Positions 1 to 7,779 of a stretch of DNA of 64,000 bases are shown in pieces; position 1 is the stretch's first letter, and each line of letters begins with the position of its first letter. The position numbers and the translations under genes were made by a program. Source of the stretch: Pseudomonas sp. RIT409. GTDB lineage: Bacteria; Pseudomonadota; Gammaproteobacteria; Pseudomonadales; Pseudomonadaceae. The DNA is taken from contig NZ_QARE02000001.1 in the NCBI RefSeq assembly GCF_003052515.2, forward strand, positions 434,001-498,000, given 5' to 3'. Under the pieces are notes generated by a model. That model searched no databases. It was not told the origin of the DNA and saw only the letters and a list, made by a program, of their open reading frames with translations.

Positions 1-1267
1 CGTTGTGGAAGTGTGCGATCACGAACAGGCTGTTGTGCAGAACGAAGTCAGCACCCGGAATCGCCAGCAGAACGCCGGTCATACCACCGATGGAGAAGGT
101 GATCATGAAGCCCAGGGTCCAGCAGACTGGCGCGGTGAAGCGCAGACGGCCCTGGTAGATCGTGAACAGCCAGTTGAACAGTTTCACACCCGTCGGGATG
201 GAAATCAGCATCGTTGCCAGACCGAAGAAGGCGTTGACGCTGGCGCCCGAACCCATGGTGAAGAAGTGGTGCAGCCAAACCATGAAGCCCAGTACGGAAA
301 TCGCGCCCGATGCGTAGATCATCGAGTGATGGCCGAACAGACGCTTGCCGGTGAAGGTCGAGATGACTTCGGAGAAGACACCGAACGCCGGCAGAATCAG
401 GATGTAAACCTCGGGGTGACCCCATGCCCAGAACAGGTTCACGTACATCATTGGGTTACCGCCCAATTCGTTCGTGAAGATGTGGAAGTCCAGGTAACGG
501 TCGAGGGTCAGGAACGCCAGGGTGCCGGTCAGGATCGGGAACGAAGCCACGATCAGGACGTTGGCCCAGGTGCAGGTCCAGGTGAAGATCGGCATGTCCA
601 TCAGCTTCATGCCTGGGGTGCGCATCTTCAGGACGGTAACCAGGAAGTTAACGCCCGTCAGTGTCGTACCCAGACCGGACAACTGAAGCGCCCAGATGTA
701 GTAGTCCACACCCACGCCCGGGCTGTAGCCCAGTTCAGACAGCGGTGGATAGGCAACCCACCCAGTGCGAGCGAATTCGCCGACGCCCAGGGAAACGTTC
801 ACCAGCACCACACCAGAGATCAGCAGGTACAGGGACAGGGAGTTCAGGAACGGGAAGGCAACGTCGCGAGCGCCGATCTGCAGAGGCAGAACGATGTTCA
901 TCAGGCCCGTGAAGAACGGCATCGCCATGAAGATGATCATGATCACACCGTGGGCGGTGAAGATCTGGTCATAGTGCTCAGGCGGCAGATAGCCAGGGGA
1001 GCCTTCGGTGGCCAGGGCCAGTTGGGAACGCATCATGATGGCGTCGGCAAAACCACGCAGCAGCATGACCATCGCGATGATGATGTACATCACGCCGATT
1101 TTCTTGTGGTCGACCGACGTCAGCCACTCGGTCCACAGGTAGGTCCACTTTTTGAAGTACGTGATCAGACCGAGTACCGCCGCACCGCCGATAGCGATCA
1201 TGGCAAGCGTGATCATGACTATCGGTTCGTGGAACGGAATCGCGTCCAGACTTAATTTACCAAACAT
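1..1267 (-). CDS. cyoB: Cytochrome bo3 ubiquinol oxidase subunit I (partial, runs off left edge)
   Basis: Catalytic haem-copper subunit that oxidises ubiquinol, reduces oxygen and pumps protons in the inner membrane. The window holds residues 1-422 of about 660; the C-terminal part lies beyond base 1. The start is the ATG at 1265-1267, three bases after the cyoA stop. Numbering matches E. coli CyoB without gaps: the low-spin haem ligand lies in IFTAHGVIM near residue 106, and the HPEVY motif with the cross-linked His284-Tyr288 pair is intact. The two CuB histidines follow in WLHHFF near 333-334, and the sequence breaks just after IAHFHN, where His419 and His421 sit. It is co-transcribed with cyoA. 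The missing end is a window artefact, not a mutation. Confidence 0.97.
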   Translation of the reverse strand, partial: MFGKLSLDAIPFHEPIVMITLAMIAIGGAAVLGLITYFKKWTYLWTEWLTSVDHKKIGVMYIIIAMVMLLRGFADAIMMRSQLALATEGSPGYLPPEHYDQIFTAHGVIMIIFMAMPFFTGLMNIVLPLQIGARDVAFPFLNSLSLYLLISGVVLVNVSLGVGEFARTGWVAYPPLSELGYSPGVGVDYYIWALQLSGLGTTLTGVNFLVTVLKMRTPGMKLMDMPIFTWTCTWANVLIVASFPILTGTLAFLTLDRYLDFHIFTNELGGNPMMYVNLFWAWGHPEVYILILPAFGVFSEVISTFTGKRLFGHHSMIYASGAISVLGFMVWLHHFFTMGSGASVNAFFGLATMLISIPTGVKLFNWLFTIYQGRLRFTAPVCWTLGFMITFSIGGMTGVLLAIPGADFVLHNSLFVIAHFHN

Positions 1268-1270
1268 CGT

Positions 1271-2206
1271 TTACTCCTCTGCCTGCGCAGCTGAATTCTT
1301 ACCCATGTCCATCCCTTCCATACCGGCCACTTCTTTCTTCTCGTGGACAATCTTGCCCGGCTTCATACCTTCATACTTGTCGATGATGATCTGGAACAGG
1401 TTCGGAGTGACCGAGGAGTAGAGTTCAACGGGGTTACGCTCGCTGGGCTTGGCCAGGGCGGCATACTCTTCCGTTGCCAGTTTTTTCGGCGAGTTCTTGA
1501 CATCGGCAACCCAGGCGTCGAAACCAGCCTGATCGGTTGCGGTTGCCTTGAACTTCATGCCGGTGAAGCCTGCGCCGCTGTAGTTGGCGGAGATACCGTC
1601 GAACTCGCCGTTCTCATTGGCGATCAGGTGCAGTTTGGTCTGCATGCCGGCCATTGCGTAGATCTGGCCGCCCAGTGCAGGAATGAAGAACGAGTTCATG
1701 ACCGAATCGGAAGTGATGCGGAAATTGATCGGGGTGTGAGCCGGGAAGACGATCTTGTTGACGGTGGCGATACCCTGTTCCGGGTAGATGAACAGCCATT
1801 TCCAGTCAAGCGAGACCACTTCGATGGTCAGGGGCTTCACGTCCGATTCCAGAGGACGATAAGGGTCCAGCGCGTGGGTGGACTTGTAGGTCACATAGCC
1901 CAGCACGATGATGATGGCCAGCGGTACCAGCCAGACCACCAGTTCAATCTTGGTCGAATGCGCCCAGTCGGGCGTGTAGGTCGCGCTCTTGTTTGTGGCA
2001 CGGTATTTCCAGGCGAAGATGATGGTCATGAAAATGACCGGCACCACGACCAGCAGCATCAGCAGAGTGGCGGTGACGATCAGGTCACGTTCCTGCATGC
2101 CGATGTGGCCCTTGGGATCCAGCAGGGTGTAATCGCACCCGCTGAGCAGGAGCATGCTGAAAAGGGCCAAGAAGCCAAAAAACCTGGGGTACCTTTTTTT
2201 ACTCAT
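1271..2206 (-). CDS. cyoA: Cytochrome bo3 ubiquinol oxidase subunit II
   Basis: 311-residue lipoprotein subunit of the bo3 oxidase. The N-terminus has a lipoprotein signal ending in the lipobox LLLSGC, then two membrane helices, then a periplasmic cupredoxin domain. That domain lacks the CuA ligand set, as expected for a quinol oxidase. The C-terminal COX-ARM segment ([12 protein letters not shown]) is present. I chose the ATG at 2204-2206 over an in-frame upstream codon at 2284 because it has a GAGGT ribosome-binding site about seven bases ahead and begins with the usual short basic n-region. It is first in the cyo operon, with cyoB three bases downstream. Confidence 0.97.
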   Translation of the reverse strand: MSKKRYPRFFGFLALFSMLLLSGCDYTLLDPKGHIGMQERDLIVTATLLMLLVVVPVIFMTIIFAWKYRATNKSATYTPDWAHSTKIELVVWLVPLAIIIVLGYVTYKSTHALDPYRPLESDVKPLTIEVVSLDWKWLFIYPEQGIATVNKIVFPAHTPINFRITSDSVMNSFFIPALGGQIYAMAGMQTKLHLIANENGEFDGISANYSGAGFTGMKFKATATDQAGFDAWVADVKNSPKKLATEEYAALAKPSERNPVELYSSVTPNLFQIIIDKYEGMKPGKIVHEKKEVAGMEGMDMGKNSAAQAEE

Positions 2207-2675
2207 CTCACGACCTCTAAAAGCAGCTTTCGCATCGCAGTTGGGTTTCGACCGCCAACACTTCACCCTGCCAGGTGCTGGCAAATGCTTGGATTGAACA
2301 GGGGCCTGTCAAGAAGCTTGTGGCCTCGTAACAAATCCGGTTTTGCTGTGATTTCTTATTCGAATGGTGGCAACCGCCAATGCGGTCCAAATCCCTTGGC
2401 GCAGCCATTCAGAATTTGACGCAAGAGGCCATCCAAACGGTGTCTACAAAGGCGTAAAAACGCTTTCCGACCTCGATTTACGCCGCCCTTCGCGTGAGGG
2501 GGGGCGTTAAGTGGGGGCGATTGTAGGTGCGTAAAGTTTTATTGACTATGAGTTTCTGCGCAACAATTAATTTCCGGATTTGTAAGAATGCGCGCATATG
2601 CCGCACTCGAAAAAGCCTCTATGGCCCCAATTTTCCTAAGGTCATTGGGGCACATTTTCACGCAACACTTTGTAA
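2207..2675. other. Gene-free region between cyoA and dsbB
   Basis: 469 bases with no credible gene. It must hold the cyo promoter on the minus strand and the 3' end of dsbB. Near 2624-2651 an 8-bp perfect inverted repeat (GCCCCAAT, 12-base spacer, ATTGGGGC) lies 25 bases after the dsbB stop. In the minus direction a run of five T follows only after about ten more bases, so it could be a weak dsbB terminator or a protein-binding site. A possible minus-strand promoter, TTGCGC then 16 bases then TAAAAC, lies around 2535-2565. I saw no clear ANR box (TTGAT-N4-ATCAA). Confidence 0.5.
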
Positions 2676-3185
2676 TCAGCGTGGTTTCGCCCTGTTTCGG
2701 ATGATGCCTGCTGGTACCAGAATTACCGTCAGAACAAAAGCGATCAGAGCCCATTGCGCAAGCGATAGTCCGAAAACTGGCGGATATGGCGTCTCGCAAA
2801 AGCCAGCCACCTGAAAACCGAGGGGAAACAGGTTCGCCAGCGGCAAGCCGTCCACGATCGGCTGCAAGACGTCGATACCGCAGCTTTCGGTCGGGTGCGT
2901 TTGAATCCAGACATGACGTCCTGCTGCAACAATCCCGCCCACCGCGCTGAGCGTAACCAGCACCTCGCAGATGGTCAGGCTCAGGCGCCCGGGCATCGCC
3001 GCACCGATGAACGCGAAGATCGCGATGAACAACAACGCATAACGCTGCAGGATACACAGCGGGCACGGGGCCTCGCCCAAGACGACCTGCATGTACAACG
3101 CCCCACCGATCAGCGCCAGGCAGATGATGCCCAACAAAACCAGGAACTGCTTTTCACGCCGCAGGTAAATCATCGCTTCAGTCAT
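2676..3185 (-). CDS. dsbB: Disulfide bond formation protein DsbB
   Basis: 169-residue inner-membrane quinone reductase that re-oxidises DsbA and passes the electrons to ubiquinone. Four membrane helices are visible. The first cysteine pair is CPLC (Cys41, Cys44) and the second is Cys102 (SCGIDV) with Cys130 (GFCETP), the spacing expected for DsbB. The ATG at 3185 has AGGG about eight bases upstream. The gene sits upstream of cyoABCDE in the same direction, which fits its need for an oxidised quinone pool. Pseudomonads often carry two DsbB homologues (DsbB and DsbH), and I cannot tell which this is. Confidence 0.9.
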   Translation of the reverse strand: MTEAMIYLRREKQFLVLLGIICLALIGGALYMQVVLGEAPCPLCILQRYALLFIAIFAFIGAAMPGRLSLTICEVLVTLSAVGGIVAAGRHVWIQTHPTESCGIDVLQPIVDGLPLANLFPLGFQVAGFCETPYPPVFGLSLAQWALIAFVLTVILVPAGIIRNRAKPR

Positions 3186-3214
3186 TCACATACCCTTTGA
3201 AGATGGTGTCCATT

Positions 3215-3230
3215 CAGATCGGCCGATCTG
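3215..3230. promoter_or_regulatory. Perfect 16-bp palindrome upstream of dsbB
   Basis: CAGATCGG joined to CCGATCTG without a spacer, starting 30 bases ahead of the dsbB start codon. A spacerless perfect palindrome next to a start suggests a homodimeric regulator's operator. No consensus I know matches it exactly, so the role is inferred from position and symmetry only. Confidence 0.35.
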
Positions 3231-3369
3231 TGTTGCGTGCCCGGTGCGTCCCGGAAAGCCGACGATTCTACCACCGTCGCGGTCTCACACCGGCCAGATG
3301 GTTAAGCGATCGGCATTACCGGAACATTAAGCAAAATGCGCAACAATCCCGCTGCGCTCTGCATGTTTT

Positions 3370-3442
3370 CTTCCTTATATATAGAAGCATGCGACGCTAT
3401 GACGCAGGGACCGTTCGCCGCACCCTTCCTTATAGAAAGAAG
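3370..3442. repeat. Two copies of an 18-bp pseudo-palindromic repeat
   Basis: CTTCCTTATATATAGAAG at 3370-3387 recurs at 3425-3442 with two substitutions, 55 bases apart. Each copy sits inside a larger inverted repeat. The first is flanked by GCATG (3361) and CATGC (3388). The second is flanked by the perfect 7-bp pair GCCGCAC (3417) and GTGCGGC (3446). Neither hairpin has a T-run, so they do not look like simple terminators. Confidence 0.5.
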
Positions 3443-3524
3443 AATGTGCGGCATGACGCGAGCCCGGGCGACTGCACGCGAGGTGGTTCACGTGCGTCGT
3501 CACCACCGTTGAGGGCCAGTACGG

Positions 3525-4703
3525 TTACAAATCCGAGGCCGGGCCGAAGAATTCATACCGGGCTTGTGCGTCTGGCACACCCGCTGCCTTCAATTGACGC
3601 TTGACCGCCGCCATGAAGCCTTTGGGTCCGAGAAAGTAGGCGTCCAGATCGCGGTCTTCTGGCAACCATTGTTCGAGGCGCGTCTGGTCGAGGACGCCGA
3701 GACCATCCGCGGCCGGGCTTACACCGTCGTCTTCTTGGTACAGATAGAACCGCTTGAGTTGAGGGTGTTTCCCGGCCAGGTCGTCCACCCATTGGCGGAA
3801 CGCGTGGACCGCACCGCTGCGAGCACAGTGAATGAAGTGAATGGCGCGCGAGGTTGCCAACGCGGCCTCCAACATGGCAAGCGTCGGCGTGATGCCTACG
3901 CCGCCACTGATCAGCACCAGAGGTTTGTCGCTGTCGCGCAGGGTGAATTCACCTGAAGGTGCGAACAGTTGAACGCTGTCAGCAATGTGGACCCGGTCAT
4001 GCAGATAATTGGAGGCCCGGCCCCCCGGTTCGCGTTTCACGCTGATACGGTACTGATTGTTCCTCGCTCGCGCGGACAGTGAATAATTGCGGCGCACCTC
4101 CTGGCCGTCCACGGTCAACTGCAGCCCGATGTACTGACCCGCTGTGAAGTCCAGAATCGGCTGCCCATCGGCAGGGGCGAAGTAAAACGAGGTGATTTCT
4201 TCACTCTCGCGTATCTTCGCCACGACCGTGAATTCACGCCCGCCGCGCCAACCTCCGGGCGCCCGGGCTTTCTGTTCATACATCTGCTCCTCGGCAGCGA
4301 TCAGGATCTCTGCCAATTGCCCGTATGCCTTGCCCCATGCCGCCACGACTTCATCGGTGGCAATCTCTGCACCGAGCACGTCGCGGATAGCCTCCAGGAG
4401 GCACTCGCCGACCAGTGGGTAATGCTCGGGAAGGATTTGCAGCGCGACGTGCTTGTTGATGATCTTCACCACAAGATCACCCAACTGTTCGAGTTGGTCG
4501 ATGTGTCTTGCGTACATGAGCACCCCGTTGGCCAGTGCGCGCGGCTGGTCACCACTGGCCTGATGCGCCTGGTTGAACAAAGGGCGGACTTGGGGATAGC
4601 GGCCCAGCAATTTCTTGTAGAAATGGGTGGTCAGGGCCTCGCCCCCACTCTCCAGCAACGGGACGGTGGATTTCACGATGGCACGATCGGAAGCAGTCAA
4701 CAT
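3525..4703 (-). CDS. hmp: Flavohaemoglobin (nitric oxide dioxygenase)
   Basis: 392-residue cytoplasmic enzyme that converts NO, O2 and NAD(P)H to nitrate. Residues 1-140 are the globin domain with distal Tyr29 and Gln53 and proximal His85 (NKHVALQI). A ferredoxin-reductase-like FAD domain follows, with RNYSLS near 205-210, then the NAD domain with GGVGITP near 265. The length is close to E. coli Hmp (396). The ATG at 4703 is preceded by TTGAGGAG. The upstream region contains a sigma54-like promoter, an IHF-like site and three NorR-type enhancer sites, so NO induction is likely. In Pseudomonas the gene is often called fhp, with its activator gene fhpR next door; here the neighbour is a CheV gene instead. 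Confidence 0.97.
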   Translation of the reverse strand: MLTASDRAIVKSTVPLLESGGEALTTHFYKKLLGRYPQVRPLFNQAHQASGDQPRALANGVLMYARHIDQLEQLGDLVVKIINKHVALQILPEHYPLVGECLLEAIRDVLGAEIATDEVVAAWGKAYGQLAEILIAAEEQMYEQKARAPGGWRGGREFTVVAKIRESEEITSFYFAPADGQPILDFTAGQYIGLQLTVDGQEVRRNYSLSARARNNQYRISVKREPGGRASNYLHDRVHIADSVQLFAPSGEFTLRDSDKPLVLISGGVGITPTLAMLEAALATSRAIHFIHCARSGAVHAFRQWVDDLAGKHPQLKRFYLYQEDDGVSPAADGLGVLDQTRLEQWLPEDRDLDAYFLGPKGFMAAVKRQLKAAGVPDAQARYEFFGPASDL

Positions 4704-4746
4704 GATGAACTCCTCAAGCTCAATGCGTTAATAACTGCCCTAGGCT

Positions 4747-4764
4747 TTACAGAAAACGTGCCAG
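4747..4764 (-). promoter_or_regulatory. Sigma54-type -24/-12 promoter of hmp
   Basis: On the minus strand the sequence reads CTGGCACGTTTTCTGTAA. The -24 block TGGCACG matches the sigma54 consensus fully. The -12 block has GT where GC is usual, but the ten-base distance between the GG and GT dinucleotides is exact. It lies about 45-60 bases before the hmp start codon. The enhancer sites further upstream raise confidence. Confidence 0.6.
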
Positions 4765-4780
4765 GAAATAAATCTATATA

Positions 4781-4793
4781 AATCAGTATGTTA
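4781..4793. promoter_or_regulatory. IHF-like binding site between enhancers and hmp promoter
   Basis: AATCAG-TATG-TTA matches the WATCAA-N4-TTR consensus at all but one position and lies in an AT-rich stretch. It sits between the -24/-12 element and the enhancer array, where DNA bending is needed for sigma54 activation. Confidence 0.5.
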
Positions 4794-4804
4794 TTAAGCT
4801 CATA

Positions 4805-4861
4805 GTCTTTTTGACTCGATCTTGAACGTTGTCTTTATGACCAGACAAGAGTCATTTTGAC
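4805..4861. promoter_or_regulatory. Three NorR/FhpR-type enhancer sites upstream of hmp
   Basis: Three GT-N7-AC elements occur at 4805-4815 (GTCTTTTTGAC), 4831-4841 (GTCTTTATGAC) and 4851-4861 (GTCATTTTGAC). The third is a perfect GTCA-N3-TGAC inverted repeat. With a transcription start near 4735 their centres lie at about -75, -101 and -121. E. coli NorR binds three GT-N7-AC sites upstream of norVW, so the layout is what a NO-sensing sigma54 activator would use. Confidence 0.65.
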
Positions 4862-4983
4862 CTGACGCAATCCCCATCCGTAGCGAAAACCGCTAAAGCC
4901 TGTCCGCGCCGGGTCGATACACCGTCATCGACAGTTGTTTGCGCCACTGGGTGTAGGCAACCACCGCAAGACAGAAGGCTCAC

Positions 4984-5880
4984 ATGTCCAAGAACGTCCG
5001 CGCAGATTCACTTTCGCTTCTGCTGTTCACGCTGCGCAGCGGGAAGCTGATGGCGATCAACCTGCTCAAGGTCAGCGAAATCATCCCCTGCCCTCCCCTG
5101 ACACGGTTGCCCGAATCGCACCCGCACGTCAAAGGCGTGGCGACACTGCGTGGCAATTCGTTGTCGGTCATCGACCTCAGTCGCGCGATCGGCGAGCGCC
5201 CACTGCTCGACCCAGACAGTGGCTGCCTGATCGTCACCGACGTCAGTCGCTCCAAGCAGGGGCTGCACGTTCAGGCCGTGAGCAAGATCGTCCACTGCCT
5301 GACCACCGACATTCGACCCCCGCCCTACGCCTCGGGCACCAAATCCTTCATCACCGGGGTGACCCAGGTCGACGGGACCCTGGTGCAGGTGCTGGATATC
5401 GAAAAGGTCATTCATGGCATTGCCCCGACGCAAATCGAGGCGACGCCCGAAGAGCTGACGCCGGAAGAGAGCGAAGTGTTGGCCAAAGCCCGGATTCTCG
5501 TCGTGGATGACAGTCAAGTCGCGCTCCAGCAGTCCGTACTGACTCTGCGCACGCTGGGCATCGAGTGCCACACGGCCCGCAGTGCGCGGGAAGCCATTGA
5601 CCAGCTCCTGGATTTGCAGGGCACGGCACAACAGATCAACGTCGTGGTGTCCGACATCGAAATGTCGGAGATGGATGGCTATGCTTTCACTCGAACGTTG
5701 CGGGAGACACCTGATTTCCAACAACTGTACGTGCTCTTGCACACCTCGCTGGACAGCGCGATGAACGCCGAAAAGGCCAGGCTGGCAGGCGCCAACGCGG
5801 TCCTGACCAAATTTTCTTCCCCCGAACTGACGCGATGCCTGATCGAAGCAGCCCGTACCGTGGAAGCCCAAGGGAGCTGA
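4984..5880 (+). CDS. cheV: CheV-type chemotaxis coupling protein (CheW domain plus receiver)
   Basis: 298 residues. Residues about 8-150 form a CheW-like domain that docks to chemoreceptors and CheA. Residues 170-295 form a receiver domain with acidic pair Asp175/Asp176 (ILVVDDSQ), phospho-acceptor Asp224 (VVSDIEMSEMDG), Thr254 and Lys276 (VLTKFSS). All key receiver residues are present, so phosphorylation by CheA should adjust coupling. The ATG at 4984 has a modest GAAGG ahead. It diverges from hmp and has no che genes nearby, as is common for the several orphan CheV proteins of Pseudomonas. Confidence 0.92.
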   Translation: MSKNVRADSLSLLLFTLRSGKLMAINLLKVSEIIPCPPLTRLPESHPHVKGVATLRGNSLSVIDLSRAIGERPLLDPDSGCLIVTDVSRSKQGLHVQAVSKIVHCLTTDIRPPPYASGTKSFITGVTQVDGTLVQVLDIEKVIHGIAPTQIEATPEELTPEESEVLAKARILVVDDSQVALQQSVLTLRTLGIECHTARSAREAIDQLLDLQGTAQQINVVVSDIEMSEMDGYAFTRTLRETPDFQQLYVLLHTSLDSAMNAEKARLAGANAVLTKFSSPELTRCLIEAARTVEAQGS

Positions 5881-5921
5881 GACCCGGCCCATGTGACGCC
5901 TCCACGCGGCACTATTGGCTG

Positions 5922-6392
5922 ATGCGTCGTTCGCTCAGCGAGCCGGTGTCGGTGCCGCTCTGGCAACCGCCGTTGCGGCGCATGCCCTTTGACCGAAACA
6001 GTGCACTCGCTGCGCACCGTCTGCTGGCAGAGGGCACTGCCGTCGGGGGCGGCCGGGTGTCCGATTTCGAAACGTGGCTGTGCGCGTTCGAAAGCGATCC
6101 GGAATTCGATCCGCAATTATGTTTCGTCATCGCGGACACCCAAGGCGCGATTGCGGTTTGCCAATGCTGGAACAGCGCCTTCATCCGCCATTTGGTGGTG
6201 CATCCCCGTGGCCAGCGCCAAGGCATCGCCGAACGACTGCTGAATCTGGCCTTCGGCGCCTTTGCCGCACGCGGAGAAGGTCACGTCGATCTCAACGTCA
6301 TGGAGAGCAACATCGGGGCCCGTCGTTTGTATGAGCGCGTGGGCATGCGCTATGTGCAGCGTGGAGAACTCGATCCTGCCCGAGCACTCTAA
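5922..6392 (+). CDS. GNAT-family N-acetyltransferase
   Basis: 156 residues with the acetyl-CoA binding signature RGQRQGIA inside HLVVHPRGQRQGIAERLL, followed by the ESNIGARRLYERVGM segment typical of the C-terminal half of the fold. The acceptor substrate is unknown. An in-frame codon at 5835 lies inside cheV, so I prefer the ATG at 5922, 41 bases after the cheV stop, although its ribosome-binding site is poor. Same strand as cheV; co-transcription is possible. Confidence 0.8.
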   Translation: MRRSLSEPVSVPLWQPPLRRMPFDRNSALAAHRLLAEGTAVGGGRVSDFETWLCAFESDPEFDPQLCFVIADTQGAIAVCQCWNSAFIRHLVVHPRGQRQGIAERLLNLAFGAFAARGEGHVDLNVMESNIGARRLYERVGMRYVQRGELDPARAL

Positions 6393-6435
6393 AACGCTGT
6401 CACGTTCCGTGACGCCGAAATCGAGGGAGCTTCAC

Positions 6436-6759
6436 ATGAAATTGACCGCCTTGGCCCTGATCGCCCTAGCCACCGTCGCAGGTCCGGCTAGCGCGTCGAG
6501 CACCGAAGCGTGGAATGCGTTCGACAAAAAGCTGGTCGACAGTTGCGTGGCCGCCAGTACCTTGAAAAACGCCAGACCCGCTGGCGCAGCCGCAATGTTC
6601 GATGACAGCGTGGGCTACAACGCCCTGTTGATCAAAGGCCAGTACAAGCAAGCTTTCATGAAGAACAAGACCGGCACCGAGCTGTGCCTGTACGACCGCA
6701 AGCATCAGAAAGCGCTGATCACCGAGTGGGATAACGTCACCACACCACCGAAGAAATGA
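6436..6759 (+). CDS. Small secreted protein of unknown function
   Basis: 107 residues starting at ATG 6436, with GAGGGAGC about eight bases upstream. Residues 1-20 form a clear Sec signal peptide ending in GPASA before SSTEAW. The mature part of about 86 residues is charged and has two cysteines (VDSCVAAS and ELCLYDRK) that could form a disulfide. I do not recognise the family. It lies 43 bases after the acetyltransferase gene and 41 before the GlxA-type regulator, so it may share their transcript. Confidence 0.75.
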   Translation: MKLTALALIALATVAGPASASSTEAWNAFDKKLVDSCVAASTLKNARPAGAAAMFDDSVGYNALLIKGQYKQAFMKNKTGTELCLYDRKHQKALITEWDNVTTPPKK

Positions 6760-6800
6760 GCTATATCTTCATCCTTTTGCAGGGTGTCTGAGGCTCACTG

Positions 6801-7763
6801 ATGAAAAGCGTGGCGATCGTGCTCTTCCCTGACGTCCAGGCTCTGGATGTTGCCGGCCCGCTGGATGTATTTGCCGAAGCCAACCGCTTCGTCAGCGGGG
6901 GCGAAGGCTACACGATCACCACCGTCGGTGCCGCGCCCTACCCCATTCGCGCTTCCAATGGCATGCCGCTCGGCGCCGAGCATACGCTTGAGAGCGCCCC
7001 GCCGGTGTTCGATGTCGTGCTGGTTCCGGGCGGCCCGATGTTGCCCGAGAACCCCGAAATGCCGCTCATCACCGACTGGCTGCATAAGGTCACGCCGCAG
7101 GCGGGGCGCTACGGGTCGATTTGCACCGGCGCCTTCATTCTCGGCCACGCTGGGCTGCTCGATGACAAGAAGGCCACCACTCACTGGAGCCACGCTCTGG
7201 AACTGGCGGAGATGTTTCCGAAAGCAAGGGTCGAGCCTGACCGGATTTACGTGCGCGATGGAACATTGATGACTTCCGCCGGGGTGACCGCGGGCATCGA
7301 CATGGCCCTTTCTCTCGTAGCCGAAGACCATGGCCCGGCCATCGCGCTGGCCGTCGCCAAACGGCTACTGGTGGTGGCCCAGCGTCAGGGGGGCCAATCC
7401 CAGTTCAGCCCGTTCCTCAACACGTCCGCAGAGGACGACTCCCCGGTTGCGAAGATTCAGCGCTATGTGCTGGAGCACATCAGCGAGCCGTTTTCGGTGG
7501 AGCGGCTCGCCGACGTCGTTTCGATGAGCCCGCGCAGCTTCGCTCGCGTGTTTGCGCGAGACGCGAAAGTGACGCCCGCCGAGTTCGTTCAGCGAGCGCG
7601 AATCGATGCGGCAAGGCGCCTGCTGGAGGGCAGCGAGCGCGCCATAAAAGCCGTGGCGTATGACTGCGGATTCGGCAGCGCAGCCCGAATGCGCCTGATT
7701 TTCACCCAACGATTGGGGGTCACGCCAACGCAATATCGCGACAGCTTCCGCAAGGACGGATAA
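6801..7763 (+). CDS. GlxA-family AraC-type transcriptional regulator
   Basis: 320 residues. Residues 1-190 are a DJ-1/PfpI-like domain with the nucleophile-elbow motif YGSICTGAFILG near residue 110. Residues 215-315 hold two AraC helix-turn-helix motifs (FSVERLADVVSMSPRSFARVF and the second around IKAVAYDCGFGSAARM). The class includes GbdR, CdhR and ArgR of Pseudomonas, which respond to nitrogenous compounds, but the ligand here cannot be named. The gene converges on the fimbrial adhesin gene 16 bases away. Confidence 0.9.
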   Translation: MKSVAIVLFPDVQALDVAGPLDVFAEANRFVSGGEGYTITTVGAAPYPIRASNGMPLGAEHTLESAPPVFDVVLVPGGPMLPENPEMPLITDWLHKVTPQAGRYGSICTGAFILGHAGLLDDKKATTHWSHALELAEMFPKARVEPDRIYVRDGTLMTSAGVTAGIDMALSLVAEDHGPAIALAVAKRLLVVAQRQGGQSQFSPFLNTSAEDDSPVAKIQRYVLEHISEPFSVERLADVVSMSPRSFARVFARDAKVTPAEFVQRARIDAARRLLEGSERAIKAVAYDCGFGSAARMRLIFTQRLGVTPTQYRDSFRKDG

Positions 7764-7779
7764 GCCGTGGGCCCATCGC

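Larger units (their letters stand above)
3186..3524. other. Gene-free region between dsbB and hmp
   Basis: 339 bases with no credible gene. It holds a perfect 16-bp palindrome just upstream of dsbB (3215-3230) and two similar hairpin-forming 18-mers (3370-3387 and 3425-3442), described separately. No stem followed by a T-run marks the end of hmp transcription. Confidence 0.6.

Noticed and set aside
5..1255. Plus-strand open frame of 416 codons at the left end
   Set aside because: It is opposite cyoB, whose haem and copper ligands are all intact on the minus strand.
5835..5921. Longer start for the GNAT gene inside cheV
   Set aside because: The extension overlaps the conserved receiver domain of CheV and adds residues without family similarity.
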